From Paramecium octaurelia (lineage: Eukaryota > Ciliophora > Oligohymenophorea > Peniculida > Parameciidae), in NCBI GenBank assembly GCA_905182995.1, contig CAJJDP010000060.1:127785-191784 (forward strand): a stretch of 64,000 nucleotides of DNA, in the 5' to 3' direction. Of this stretch, positions 50,874-63,140 are shown piece by piece. The notes under the pieces were generated by a model that made no database searches, was not told the DNA's origin, and saw only the letters and a list, made by a program, of their open reading frames with translations. The number at the start of each line of letters is the position of its first letter. The first letter of the stretch is position 1. The position numbers were made by a program, and so were the translations under genes.

Positions 50874-51254
50874 CCAACATTTTATGAATTATTTAATATT
50901 TATAATACATTCACTAGAAATAGCACTGATTTAACTTTATAATAAATTGAATGTTTCTTTAGTTATTTCTTTAGTAAATTAATTTATTAAATTTAAATAA
51001 ATTCCAATACCTAATTTATAAAATTCTTAATAAATCTCCAAATTTTAATTTAAATAATTTAGACATAAACCTCTAAATTTAAATCGATAATCGCTCTTTT
51101 TAAAAATGATTTTTAAGATTCACTTTAAATTCTAGATATTGTTATAAGATATTTAAATTTTGTGTTTAATATCATGAATACTAGTGAATAAAAATTCATT
51201 TAGATAAATGCTTATCCTAATTACAAGAATTTTGATATATTCTATCTAATAAAT
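50874..51254. other. Gap with no gene seen
   Basis: Very AT-rich. The frame of the preceding gene stays open far into it only because TGA is rare in such sequence; the amino-acid content (Ile, Asn, Lys, Phe, Leu runs) shows it is not coding. Confidence 0.5.
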
Positions 51255-51522
51255 ATATATATATATGATGGTCTAATCTTACAATTCATATATTTTCGTT
51301 GAATACAGTCATAGATTGTTTTCTTTATTAATTAAGATTTTAAGTTTTGCAGAATATTCTGTCTAATATGTTAAGTAATAATATCAAAAAAGGGAATTTG
51401 TATTAGTTATATAAATTCTTTACAAATCTGATTTAGAAATGAATGGATATTAAATATATCAACGAAATTAATACTTTGTGAATTAGAGAGATTTAAAGAT
51501 TAATATTATTATTTATTTATTG

Positions 51523-52045
51523 ATGCAAAGAAAAAGACGCTGTGCTTTCGATTCAGATAATTTGGAAGAATATATTTAAGTAACAAATAATTCAAAAATG
51601 AGCTGGCAACTATTGGATAGAATTAAACTAACCTATTCTATGATGATAAAAAAATAAATTGGTTAAAAAAGAGTAAATAAGTGGAAGATGATGAGGAAGT
51701 ACTCAATGATATCGAAGGATTTGAACATAACTATAGCTCCCCACAGGTGGATTATATTGACACTTCTGAATTACCTCCTGATATAGTTTTGAAATCAGGA
51801 GATGATATATTTAGTCATTATATTATGATTTTGGGAGACATCAACGAATATGTGAAGCAATCATTAACCTTGTTTTGCATGTAGAGTCGTAAAAATAGTA
51901 GTGAAGATTTCAATGAAGAGTTGATATCTCCAATTAAAAGGTATATATTAATATTTCACACACTAAGCAAACTTTGTTTAGATTTAGCCGTAAAGAGGAT
52001 TCAAGAAAAAAATGGAGTGCACATTGTCAAGTTTCTTATGCATGA
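51523..52045 (+). CDS. Acidic hypothetical protein (left copy)
   Basis: Starts MQRKRRCAFDSDNLEEYIQ; a 23-nt intron (51580-51602, ending GAG) restores frame into QTNLFYDDKKINWLKKSKQ, then an acidic part (EDDEEVLNDIEGFEHNY) and SGDDIFSHYIMILGDINEYV. The 3' end is unsure: a 41-nt intron leads to TGA 52043-52045, a 27-nt one leads to a longer protein. No family recognised. Confidence 0.5.
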
Positions 52046-52453
52046 TATGACAATCTAGAATTATGGTCCAATTATTAATGGTATGTCCATTTCAAGATCA
52101 TAGTTTACTTTCTCTAAACTTCCAATTACATACTAATAATTAATATCGATTAGAATAACTTCTAAGCTTAGAAGGAGCAAGATATGATAGAAACTATTAA
52201 ATAGAAAGCTTCAACTTTTAAGAATGTCTACGTTTTATATTTTACGGAATCTGACATCCAGGATCAAAGAATACCTAACAAATATTATTGCAATCGATGG
52301 AATATAGGTGTGATTCTTTCATAAGTATACTATATAAATTAAAACTAAGATCATAGACCAAGTCATTAATTAATGAACAAAATACTTTATAATTTATGTA
52401 TTAATACATTCCTTTTTAATTGTTTTTTTTATCTTTTTATATTAAAATTCAAA

Positions 52454-52600
52454 ATGCAAACAACTGATCCCAAGACTTACAAGCCACTCAAGCAAATTGA
52501 TAAAAACTAGAGAGGATATGGATTAAAATAAATTGCCTAAATGACTCTTGGTTCAGGCAATATGTTGTTGGCAGTCGAATTACCAAATGGGGAAGACTTA
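52454..52600 (+). CDS. MOB1 first exon, truncated by the N (left copy)
   Basis: The first 49 codons of MOB1, identical to 53801-53947, then cut at the N. Expected to vanish if the repeat is an assembly overlap. Confidence 0.6.
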
Positions 52601-52869
52601 NATATATATATATGATGGTCTAATCTTACAATTCATATATTTTCGTTGAATACAGTCATAGATTGTTTTCTTTATTAATTAAGATTTTAAGTTTTGCAGA
52701 ATATTCTGTCTAATATGTTAAGTAATAATATCAAAAAAGGGAATTTGTATTAGTTATATAAATTCTTTACAAATCTGATTTAGAAATGAATGGATATTAA
52801 ATATATCAACGAAATTAATACTTTGTGAATTAGAGAGATTTAAAGATTAATATTATTATTTATTTATTG

Positions 52870-53392
52870 ATGCAAAGAAAAAGACGCTGTGCTTTCGATT
52901 CAGATAATTTGGAAGAATATATTTAAGTAACAAATAATTCAAAAATGAGCTGGCAACTATTGGATAGAATTAAACTAACCTATTCTATGATGATAAAAAA
53001 ATAAATTGGTTAAAAAAGAGTAAATAAGTGGAAGATGATGAGGAAGTACTCAATGATATCGAAGGATTTGAACATAACTATAGCTCCCCACAGGTGGATT
53101 ATATTGACACTTCTGAATTACCTCCTGATATAGTTTTGAAATCAGGAGATGATATATTTAGTCATTATATTATGATTTTGGGAGACATCAACGAATATGT
53201 GAAGCAATCATTAACCTTGTTTTGCATGTAGAGTCGTAAAAATAGTAGTGAAGATTTCAATGAAGAGTTGATATCTCCAATTAAAAGGTATATATTAATA
53301 TTTCACACACTAAGCAAACTTTGTTTAGATTTAGCCGTAAAGAGGATTCAAGAAAAAAATGGAGTGCACATTGTCAAGTTTCTTATGCATGA
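52870..53392 (+). CDS. Acidic hypothetical protein (right copy)
   Basis: Exact copy, offset 1347 bp, of the gene at 51523-52045; same intron and same doubt about the 3' end. Confidence 0.45.
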
Positions 53393-53800
53393 TATGACAA
53401 TCTAGAATTATGGTCCAATTATTAATGGTATGTCCATTTCAAGATCATAGTTTACTTTCTCTAAACTTCCAATTACATACTAATAATTAATATCGATTAG
53501 AATAACTTCTAAGCTTAGAAGGAGCAAGATATGATAGAAACTATTAAATAGAAAGCTTCAACTTTTAAGAATGTCTACGTTTTATATTTTACGGAATCTG
53601 ACATCCAGGATCAAAGAATACCTAACAAATATTATTGCAATCGATGGAATATAGGTGTGATTCTTTCATAAGTATACTATATAAATTAAAACTAAGATCA
53701 TAGACCAAGTCATTAATTAATGAACAAAATACTTTATAATTTATGTATTAATACATTCCTTTTTAATTGTTTTTTTTATCTTTTTATATTAAAATTCAAA

Positions 53801-54534
53801 ATGCAAACAACTGATCCCAAGACTTACAAGCCACTCAAGCAAATTGATAAAAACTAGAGAGGATATGGATTAAAATAAATTGCCTAAATGACTCTTGGTT
53901 CAGGCAATATGTTGTTGGCAGTCGAATTACCAAATGGGGAAGACTTAAATGAATGGTTGGCTGTCAACACAATCGAATTTTATAATGAGATATCAATTCT
54001 ATATGGAACACTCGTAGAATTCTGCACTCCTGAACTGTGCCCAATCATGTCGGCTGGCCCCAAGTAATATTTGAATTCATTATTTCAAGATATGAATATC
54101 TATGGGCAGATGGATAGAATGTTAAAACCCCTCTCAAAGTCTCGGCTTCGGAATACATTGATTATTTAATGACTTGGGTGGAGAACTAACTCAATAATGA
54201 TTCCTTGTTCCCATGTTAAATTGGTAATTTAAACATTTTATTAAGGAATTCCTTTTCCAAAAACATTTTTATCTGTCGTTAAGGTTATTTTTAAGAGATT
54301 GTTTAGAGTTTATGCACATATTTATCACTCCCACTTTTAGCACATTATGGCACTTGAATTGGAATACCATTTGAATACTTGTTTCAAGCATTTCATATAT
54401 TTCATTGGTATTGATGTCAATAGAATTTAGATGAATTCAAACTAGTTGAAGATAAGGAACTCGCTCCATTGGCAGAGTTGATACAGTAATTCAAAGCAAG
54501 AAAGGAAAATCCAACCATGAATTAGGGTGTGTGA
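53801..54534 (+). CDS. MOB1: MOB1 kinase activator
   Basis: 220 residues, introns 54064-54089, 54224-54245 and 54408-54430. Typical MOB1 features in order: [40 protein letters not shown], then [20 protein letters not shown] with the Cys pair of the zinc site, [31 protein letters not shown] and AHIYHSHF with the His pair, and [16 protein letters not shown] at the end. MOB1 binds and activates NDR/LATS kinases in cell division and polarity; in ciliates it is linked to the posterior cell pole and cytokinesis. Confidence 0.96.
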
Positions 54535-54903
54535 AAGTTAATGCACTTAATTAAAAGTATATATATTTTTTTAATAATGCGTAATAATTACCAATGATAC
54601 CAATATTTATCAATATAAACAAATCAAGTCTTGAATGTTAAAAAGTATTTCAAAATTATACTCTTTTAAAATACAATTTGAAAAAGATTTTTTTCTTTTT
54701 CATATTATATAAATTTGGATCTCACTTGTTCTTCTTCATCATTTCAAGTAATCTGAAATTTGGAATCATTTAAAGGTCAGGGATCTCACAATTAGTCACG
54801 TGATACATCCTAATACTTTAGAGCATTTCACACAAATCATTTGTTTGGAATCGACTGGTTAGAGTATTTGTGTTGATTTTATCAAAAGGAATTTACAAAA
54901 GTG

Positions 54904-55190
54904 ATGGATAAATTTAAAGCGATAGAACAGAAATTATATATAGAAAAAGATATTGAGTCTATAGAGTAATATGAAGTATAATTAATAAAATGATTGAAAT
55001 GTTTGGATCAGGAACTGCAGTTAGTATATATACAACTAATTCAGACTATTGGATACAATGATTAAATATATGAAGTAAATATGATAGGAAATTGAAAAGC
55101 AGGTGAACCTTCATTTGAATTATTAGATCTTTTAATTAAATTTTTAGGATCCAAGATTTCAATAAAATTAAACTGGAGGAGAGATCATAA
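54904..55190 (+). pseudogene. Branched-chain aminotransferase relic, C-terminal part
   Basis: MDKFKAIEQKLYIEKDIESI resembles the stretch before the motif, then in another frame EMFGSGTAV, the PLP-phosphate-binding motif of class IV (BCAT-like) aminotransferases, then in the first frame's register again TIGYNDQIYEV and, after a TGA, KAGEPSFELLDLL. Only about 95 residues of the expected 350-400 are there and the frame breaks at least twice, so this is a remnant of a BCAT gene, not a working copy. No N-terminal lysine domain is seen upstream to 54535. Confidence 0.5.
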
Positions 55191-55415
55191 ATAGTTTATA
55201 TCTATAATTTTAATTTACAAATTTCTAAATTAAATTTAATAGTCCTTCTCTTTTTTTATTTATTTGAATTAGTCAAATTCTACTAAAGATCATTTTTAAC
55301 TAAAATATACATATTATAATATAAAATAGTTTAATATTACAATTTAAATGATTAATATTCTATATTTTTAGATTATTAAATAAATACAATCATAATCTTC
55401 TTGCAATAATTATCA

Positions 55416-57212
55416 TCAACCTAATTTCTTCAGTTGATCTCTGATTTAATTGGCTTTTTTCAAATTCAATTACAATTATGATTTGTATTAACTTTAAGGT
55501 GGATAAAGAGATTAATTAGGAGGTTATCGAAAAGTTATTTATTAAAGTGCACTAAATTATAATTATCTTGTCTTTTCCTTTTTCGAATCAGGAGAGCTCA
55601 GAATTGAACAATCAGAATCTGATTATTATTACTATATATTAGGAGAACGAAATAAATAATTTGGATCGATAGTACTTGATTTCTCCATTAACCAACTATC
55701 AGAAGATGCTTTAATAGGATCAAATTCTCTTACACCTAAAAAGGGTGTTTATTAAATCAATTCATTTTAATTGCTTTTTAATATCCTAGACCTTAAATCA
55801 CACTGTCCGAACTTTTTCATATTGTCTAAGATACTAAATTTTTCATTAGAGCCATCATTATTTATCTTAATATCATCTACATAATTAGATTCTCTCTTGT
55901 ATAAGTGAGATATAAATGGATGAGAAAGTGCTTCTAAAGATGAAATTCTACATTCAGGATTGGGTTCTAAGGATTTCTTTAATAAATCTAAGGCATCCTC
56001 AGATACTTTAAGATCCTTAAAATTAATTTAGCAATCTCTGTTTTTCTCCATTATTTCATCAAGACTATTTCCATCAAAGGGTGCTTATCCAGAAAGTCTA
56101 ATATGATTTTAAAGGTTTACAAAATGTAAAGAATGATTCCTGCACTGAAGACATCAACTTTTTCATTATATTTTTTATTTTCGAAAATTTCAGGAGCAAC
56201 ATACCCAGGAGTTCCACATCTAGCGATAATAAGGTCAGCTTCAGTGTAGGATGCTAAACCAAAATCTGCAATTTTTATATCAAAATTCTCAGATTTATCT
56301 TTTAGTAATATATTCTCAGGTTTAATATCTCTATGCATGATATTCTTATCTAATCAATGAATGATAGTACTTTTGTATGCAAATATTCTAGAGCATCGAA
56401 TATCTTGAACATTATCAGAGACACCTTGGACTCTTGAAAGGATTGAGTCTCTAGAATGAGATCGAATAATTCTCCTCCTTCGAGCAGTTCCATGACTAAA
56501 TAAATGTAATCACCGCTTTCATAGATTTCATATAATTTAATAATGTTGGGATGATCACAAGAACGCAGCAAATCGATTTCATTAAGTAATCCTTACTTTT
56601 TGATATCAGTTATATTCTTACTCTTTATTTATTATTTTTATCTAATAACGCTGATTTTTAGAAGGTCTTAACAGCATATTTGCTTTAATTTACTTTTCTT
56701 TAGGCTAAGAGAACCTTATTTATTTATACACTTACCTTTGCGTACGTTCCTTTCCCTATTACTTTAAGGTTCAGAAAAATATCTCTATAATTATTAAGAA
56801 TGCATGTCTTCTTGAAGTGTTCAATCCATTTTTATCTTTATTCTTATGATTTTGCTCTAAAGATGTACTTTTTAGACCCTGAGAATAGTACAATAGGATG
56901 ACCATCTTTTTCTACAATATTTTACTAACTTAGATCTAAATACACAGTAGTCAGAAACAAAGCAGCTGTTTCTTTCTATTCTCTGCAGTTCTAATATTAT
57001 GATATTGTGCAAATTACCTTATAAATGTTTAGTCTATCGGAGAATAACTTAAAAAACTTTGGTTTATATAAATCATGTTTCTTGCTCTTTATAAATAAAG
57101 TTCCTTCATATAATCTAATTGTGGAGATTGGACGTTTTATTGAATGTATTTTCACCCATTAATTCTTTCTGTTGGTAATAGCTGAATCAAAAAAATATTA
57201 TTCCGTTTACAT
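55416..57212 (-). CDS. PH-domain protein kinase (CAMK group)
   Basis: 557 residues, introns 56991-57017, 56715-56735, 56596-56621, 56345-56370 and 56098-56120. The N-terminal PH-like domain (STIRLYEGTLFIKSKKHDLY; KYIFRAKSQEQRQKWIEHFK) is followed by a kinase: VIGKGTYAKVLLAQRK, KYAVKTF, LVMELLEGGELFDLIL, MHRDIKPENILL, IADFGLASY and GTPGYVAPEIF, all catalytic residues present. The C-terminus is Gln/Ser-rich. There are no EF hands, so it is not a CDPK. PH plus CAMK-type kinase suggests recruitment to phosphoinositide membranes. Confidence 0.93.
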
Positions 57213-57352
57213 AAATATAGAATTTATTATTAATCTTGGTTTGTCCATGTAGAAATTAAATATGAATTTAAATAATACGAAACTCCAAAAATTGACTCTT
57301 TATTTAATTCAACAAAGAAGTATGAAAATATTTTTATTTTTATTATTAAAAT

Positions 57353-58264
57353 ATGATGTATTCCAAAGCTGGTAAAATTTCAATTGAGCTCTTCCCTTGG
57401 ATACAATAAAGAGATGCAATAATAAATGGGGACAAAAAAAAAACTTATGAAATTTCAATTTTTGATGATATTCCTCATAGTAAACGACCCTATAAAAATG
57501 TCAAACAAAATCCTAAATTATCTCTAAAAGAAAACTCTCAGCCAAAAATTTAACCATTTTCCAAATAGGTTGGAAGGGTCGAATCTAAAAAGGAGTTAGA
57601 TAGATAAGGATTTTATAATCCCAAATATCATTTAGTAAGGAGAAGGTCACCCTTAACTGATGATCCTGATCATTTTAAATAAATAAATAGGGATCGATCT
57701 TTGTCTCCGAAAACTATTAAAAGAACCATTAAAATTTAGAAACCGTCCTTAAAACATAATTGTGAAACTAGTAAATCATTTGTAGAGAAAAAGAAACAGT
57801 AAGAGTAAAGAAAGCAAAGAGCCCAAGATTATCAACCAGATCTAAATAGATTCCCTTTGTCAGATGGGCCTAATGAACATAGATTTGAATACTAAGAATA
57901 CCCGTAGTCATAGTATAGTAGATCTCCAAATCCAATAATTAGACCGCACTCTAGTTCTTCCAAAATGAAGTTTAAAGAAGTAAGATAATCATTTGATAAA
58001 TAGTAGTAAAAGAATGGTTAAATTTATGATGTTAATTACACTGTAATCTATCCAAAATCTGATAAGATGATACCTGTCTTAGATAAATTGACCCCAAGAT
58101 AACCTTTCAATAGCGATAAACCAGTTTATACATATCATGAAACCCTTTCTGATGATACTCCGAAGAAAAGAGATAGTCCCTAATCATTTAAGCTCGATTA
58201 ATAGATTTCTAGAGAGAAAGCCATCAGTTACTATTCCTCTATAAGAAGACTTTATTATTTATGA
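57353..58264 (+). CDS. Basic low-complexity protein
   Basis: 303 residues in one exon, rich in Lys, Arg, Ser, Pro and Gln (KKKQQEQRKQRAQ; YSRSPNPIIRPHSSSS), with no clear fold, probably disordered. Two ATGs stand in tandem at the start. It ends 26 bp before the CCCH gene start. Confidence 0.6.
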
Positions 58265-58289
58265 TTATGCTATTATTATTAATATTAAA

Positions 58290-59061
58290 ATGTCGTATCC
58301 CTTTGGTAATTAATTTTCAGCAGGGATGCCTAATGCCAAATACAAAACAACCCTTTGCAGGCACTATCAAGGTACTAACATTTAGATTTTTAGCCACAAG
58401 ACAATGTGCCATAGGAGCCAAATGCCAATTTGCTCATGGACATGAGGAAATGAGATCCATAAATGGTATTAATGAATTTCATAACCCATAAGATCCTATA
58501 CCGTCTGCCCTTATCGCAGTTTTAGCAGTCCCTCCTCCTTTTTAGGAAATTATGAAACCAATGATCCCTTAATAACCTGCTTTTAAAAGTATTAAAAATC
58601 TTTGAGGTTAGTCCCGTGCAAATATCATGCTTAAAATTATTGCAAAAATGGATAAAACTGCCAATATTCTCATGGTATTCAAATTTAATATATACTGAGA
58701 TGTCGATATTTAACAACCCATGATTCCCAATATAATTAACCCATATTAACCATAATACCCGTAAGTTGAAATTAGATAAGAAATTAAGCAGGAAGAGCCA
58801 ATGACTACTGTATTTATCATTATATTATAAACCATGGAATAAATATTTTCGAAAGATGTTAATTATTATAAAATATTTAAGGATATCATATAAAAATTAA
58901 AAATTGCATAAGATCAAGTGAAATGTGGTAATTTGACAGTTGGTTCGGAATGCATTAAAGCCATTATGACAGATCCAGAGAGAACAGATGATGAGATAGA
59001 ATAGTATACTACTATATATAAGAATGCATGTTATTATTATCATCAATTGTAATAAGGTTGA
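58290..59061 (+). CDS. Tandem CCCH zinc finger protein (TTP-like)
   Basis: 233 residues, introns 58372-58393, 58589-58611 and 58675-58699. Finger 1: YKTTLCRHYQ then CAIGAKCQFAHG (C-x8-C-x5-C-x3-H, led by the YKT.LC motif of the tristetraprolin family); finger 2: PCKYHAQNYCKNGQNCQYSH of the same spacing. The C-terminal part is helical. TTP-type proteins bind AU-rich 3' UTRs and promote mRNA decay. The linker between fingers is far longer (about 65 residues) than the 18 of animal TTP. Confidence 0.88.
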
Positions 59062-59663
59062 AAAATTTGTTGTTTAAATATAAAAAATATATATAAATAA
59101 ATAGAATTGACCCATTTTTAATAATTTGTATTTTTCCAAATTTAACTTAGTTAAACTTTAGATAAATAAACTAATGGTTGAAATTTTACTCTTTCATTTA
59201 ATATGTATTTTCTGTGATTATTTTTTAAATTTATTCATTTTTAATATATTTAAATAGCATAAATAATCGAATTTCGTTATTCAATTTGATTCTTCGTAAC
59301 ATTTCTATAACCGCAAAATTCTTTATTAAAAGCCTTCACCTAAATGACTTTAGTATAAAAATGTTAGCACAGTTAGGTATTTGAATTTTCATAAAATAAA
59401 TATGTGTATTTTATGCTTAATAATATTTTCAAGATAGAAGTTCACTTTTTCTTTTGGTATTTTTTAGGGATATTATGATATTTTAAAAACAATATTGTGA
59501 ACTTTGATTTCTATAATAAAAATTATATATTAGATGTTGTTAATTAACTTCATAAAATTTAAATTTATAAGTTAGTCAGTTTTTATTTAATTTTGATCAA
59601 TAAATGATGATCAATAACATTTGAAAATTAATGATTTTATGTAAATACTATATAAAGTTATAA
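59062..59663. other. Long AT-rich gap with no gene seen
   Basis: Convergent gap between the CCCH gene and a coiled-coil gene. Rich in poly-A/T runs and TA steps; I find no coding frame, RNA gene or palindrome of note. Confidence 0.55.
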
Positions 59664-60452
59664 TCAAAGTTAAAGTAATTGATTTATTTCCTATTCAGCC
59701 TTACTTAATAAATCTAATATATTGTTTTTAGTATATGGCACTTCCTCATCTATTAAACATTGTATTTCTTAATCAGTTTTATTTTGAAAAGTAGTTGAAG
59801 CCAATATATTTTCCATAGGTAATTTGACGCTTTCATATCTTGATAGCGGTTCTTTTTATTATTCTTCGGGAATGGCTTGGAGCTAAGACAAAGTAAATCT
59901 TTCTTGAAATGAAACTTCGTGATAATTTAAAGTGATTTACTAAACTTTTAGTTGTTCATTTAATTATTCAATCATATTCTGTTATTATTTATATTACTCT
60001 TTATGAGTGTTGATTTCATCAAGTAACTATTAATTCATATTACTTAGTTTAATAATGAGTTGTGTTTATTCTTCATATAATTCTTTTAATTTTAGATGAT
60101 CCTAATTTTATTGTTTTATAGTTTTGTTTTATGTTTCAATTCTATTTTTTTATTACACATTCTCAAATTTCAGTTAATCAATTTGATTATATAATTATTT
60201 GACTAATTGAATTGATTTAGTATCAAGAAGGTTCTCATTTGATACAGTGGTAATTGTCGATTATTGAGAGAAGTAATTATTTAATTGATTAGATTTTTGT
60301 TGATGAATAGGTGATTTAGAATTATTTCTACTTTAAAGTTGTAAAACTTGTTTCAAATTTGAAATGTTCTATTCCGCTATTTGTAATTTCGCTTTGAGAA
60401 GCTGTGTTTCTTTAATAAGATCCTGTACTAGATCTTATTTCTTGATATTCAT
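59664..60452 (-). CDS. Coiled-coil protein
   Basis: 262 residues in one exon, almost wholly heptad-like helix from the start (LVQDLIKETQLLKAKLQIAE; QLYNQIDQLKFENVQQKNRI). No other domain. Its start is 25 bp from the MFS transporter start on the other strand. Confidence 0.75.
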
Positions 60453-60477
60453 TTTAATAAATAAATATATATTCAAA

Positions 60478-61976
60478 ATGAATGAAATAGAACAATAAGA
60501 AGCATCACATTATTCAACAATAAATGAACTAAAATCTGAAATATAGGTTGTGTCTCAGAAGGAAGACCATTCTATAATAAGGTCAGACAGTATACTGAAT
60601 TTTGATGATACCTTAACTTAAATAGGGTTTGGAAGATTTTAAATAATGTAATATATGGTATCAATAATTTTGGGGGTGATGGAAGGAGCGCAGATCACCA
60701 TATTCACTCTAATGGTGCCTATTCTAAAAAAAGAATGGGATATATCAGAATCTATAGTGTCTTTACAAACAAGTTTTATATTCATAGGTTTTCTAGTGGG
60801 ATCTATGCTATCAGGTCAATTTACTGATAGATATGGAAGGAAGCTACCATTTATTTTTAGTTCATTGTTCACAGTTCTGATTTGCTTTGCCACAATTCTT
60901 TGTACAAATGTATATCAGTTACTGATAATGAGAGGACTTATGGGTATTTTTGTAGGATTCTTTGCTCCATGCTGTGTAACTTTATTATAAGAGATCACCC
61001 CAAACAATTTAAGAGGTTAAATGACAGGATCTGTTACATTAAGTGTTGCAATAGGTCAATTGTACGGTTTTTTCACGGCTTCATTAATATTAGATGGAAT
61101 AAATGGAAGTTGGAGATGGCTCACCTTTTTAGGTTCATTGCCAGGATTGGTTGCCTTGATATTGTCTATATTTTACATTTAAGAATCTCCGAGATACCTA
61201 CTATTAGAAGGCAAATACTATGAGGCTTTCCAAACTATAAAATTGATGATACAAACTAATAAAACTACAGAGTTTAATTTATCTATTGAGAATGAACATA
61301 AATTGGTGATATGGTCATTATACATGAACAGTATAGCCAAAAAAACAGAACATGCTTCTTTCAAAAGTATGCTCAATGGAGACAGATTATATGTATCATT
61401 AGTTTTATGGAGTATTTGGTTTTTACTATGTTTTGCTTATTATGGAAATTTGATGACCATGCCTTAAATACTCTATTAACTCAAAGACAATTAATCATAG
61501 TTGTAATAACTCGTATATGCTTGTCTAAGTGATATTCTAGGCGCAATTTTGGCTACTTTAATTATTGATATCAAAGGACTTGGTAGAAAGAACTCATTAA
61601 TTATTGGATTTCTAATAGCAGCTGTATTTTCATTTATGCAACTTTATTATTACGAACAACATTTTGCTATTTTAGCAATTTTACAAAAATTGTTTCTCTC
61701 CATGAACTACATCTTCTGGTATTATATTGATATTAAATTAGTTATCAATTAACCACTGAGCTTTATCCTACTAAGTTAAGAACTACAGGATTGGGCACAG
61801 CAGTAGCTATAGGAAGACTGGGTGTCATTTTGATGCCATGGTCGTGTATGATTATTTCCTAATATTCAATCATCGCTCCATTTCTTCTGTTTTCCATCGC
61901 TTCCTTTTTAGGAAGTATTTTTACTTGTTTTATTCCTTTTGACACATTAGGGAAGAGCTTAGATAACAATAATTGA
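60478..61976 (+). CDS. Major facilitator superfamily transporter (SV2/SLC22-like)
   Basis: 491 residues, one 23-nt intron (61719-61741) and about 12 hydrophobic segments. The MFS signature after TM2 reads GQFTDRYGRKLPF; QESPRYLLLEG before the central loop and YPTKLRTTGLGTAVAIGRLG after TM10 are characteristic of the SV2/SVOP and organic-ion branch. The N-terminal 55 residues are acidic and cytoplasmic. Substrate cannot be told. Confidence 0.93.
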
Positions 61977-62023
61977 TTAATTAATCTATCAATAATTATA
62001 TTATATATATATATACGATTAAA

Positions 62024-63140
62024 TCATAGTTATTATCTTTAAGAGTATTAGGATCCTCTATTTAATCTATTAGTTGTATCCACTGATTAAATCATGTTGT
62101 TAGTGGTCTTACTATTACTTTTTGTAATATTGACTTCCTTGATTTAAGTAATCTATCTCTTTTTTAATGCTTCAAGTGATGTTTCTGCCATTATTAACTT
62201 TTCACTGAGTTCTGAAGCCTCCTCATTTTTTTCCTTAAATTTCCTTCTCCAAACTTCAACTTCTCCTTGTAAAGAAATAACAGTTGTTTCAACTCTTGAA
62301 TAGTTTTCTTAGACTATTTATAAATCTTGGATTTAATCATTTAATTAATCTATCCAATTTTCTTTTTCATTTAAAATATTTCTTAATTTTATTATCTCTG
62401 CATCTTTAGTACTTAAATGTTTTTACATTTCTTTATTGTCTATTTCACTTTGTTGAATTGACTTTTTCAATTATCTAATTTCTTCATTATTGCCATTCTT
62501 ATTCTGTAATTATTTTTATAACAAAGTGAAACTTTCTTTTGATTAAAATAATTCTTATTTTAATCGTTAAATTTCATTCTTTAACCCATCTTCTTAAACT
62601 TCATAATTCTTAACCATAAGTTCCAATTCATTGATTCTGGCCATATAATCCATAGACCTAAGATTTTGTTCACTAATCCTTAATCTTTGATTCTCAATCT
62701 CCAACCTGTTGATCAACTATTCTAATTGCAATAATTTCTATTTATATCTATTTTCCATATCTGATAGAGAGACCACTAGCAAAGGTTTCTCACTTCGTTG
62801 TACATCGTTTTGATCTTAAGTTTATTGTGTTCTTTCTGTTGATAATTAAATTACTCTAATAGGGGACACAGATTATTGCTAACAGGAAGATTACATTTTG
62901 GTAATAAATTAAGTGTTATTTCTCTCTGTTGGTGGAGTTCTATTATTCTGTTTATTCATACATAGCTGAATGAGTAGATTAGGTTTAGACTCTTTATATT
63001 GAATAAGCAGGCAAATAATTATGTGCTTGGCTGTTCATTAGTGGGACTTGTCTCACATAGGGAGATAAAGCCTAGCTATTTCTTGGGATATATTGGCTGC
63101 CTTTAGATCGCATAAGTCGTTCTACCTATTCTGTTTACAT
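62024..63140 (-). CDS. Coiled-coil protein
   Basis: A C-terminal coiled coil of some 230 residues (LEQLINRLEIENQRLRISEQ; VEVWRRKFKEKNEEASELSE) follows a Gln/Ser-rich N-terminus. From ATG 63138-63140 the frame MQTEQVERLMRSKGSQYIPR can be joined only by treating 62879-62894 as a 16-nt GT-AG intron, shorter than any other in the window; spliced length is then 366 residues. The alternative is a start at ATG 62894-62896, giving 290 residues with the upstream frame left unexplained. Confidence 0.7.

Larger units (their letters stand above)
51255..53947. repeat. Exact 1346-bp duplication around one N (likely assembly overlap)
   Basis: Bases 51255-52600 recur at 52602-53947, single N at 52601. It begins inside an AT dinucleotide run and ends inside the MOB1 gene. 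MOB1 is complete only from the right copy (53801 on); the left copy has just its first 147 bases. One small unknown gene is present in both copies. Confidence 0.9.

Noticed and set aside
50874-51190. Open continuation of the gene ending at 50873
   Set aside because: Composition is only Ile/Asn/Lys/Phe/Leu/Gln with no protein-like pattern; a normal 26-nt intron gives a clean stop at 50871-50873.
61998-62016. TATATATA run near the MFS gene end as a promoter
   Set aside because: AT runs of this size are everywhere in this genome; nothing ties it to a start site.
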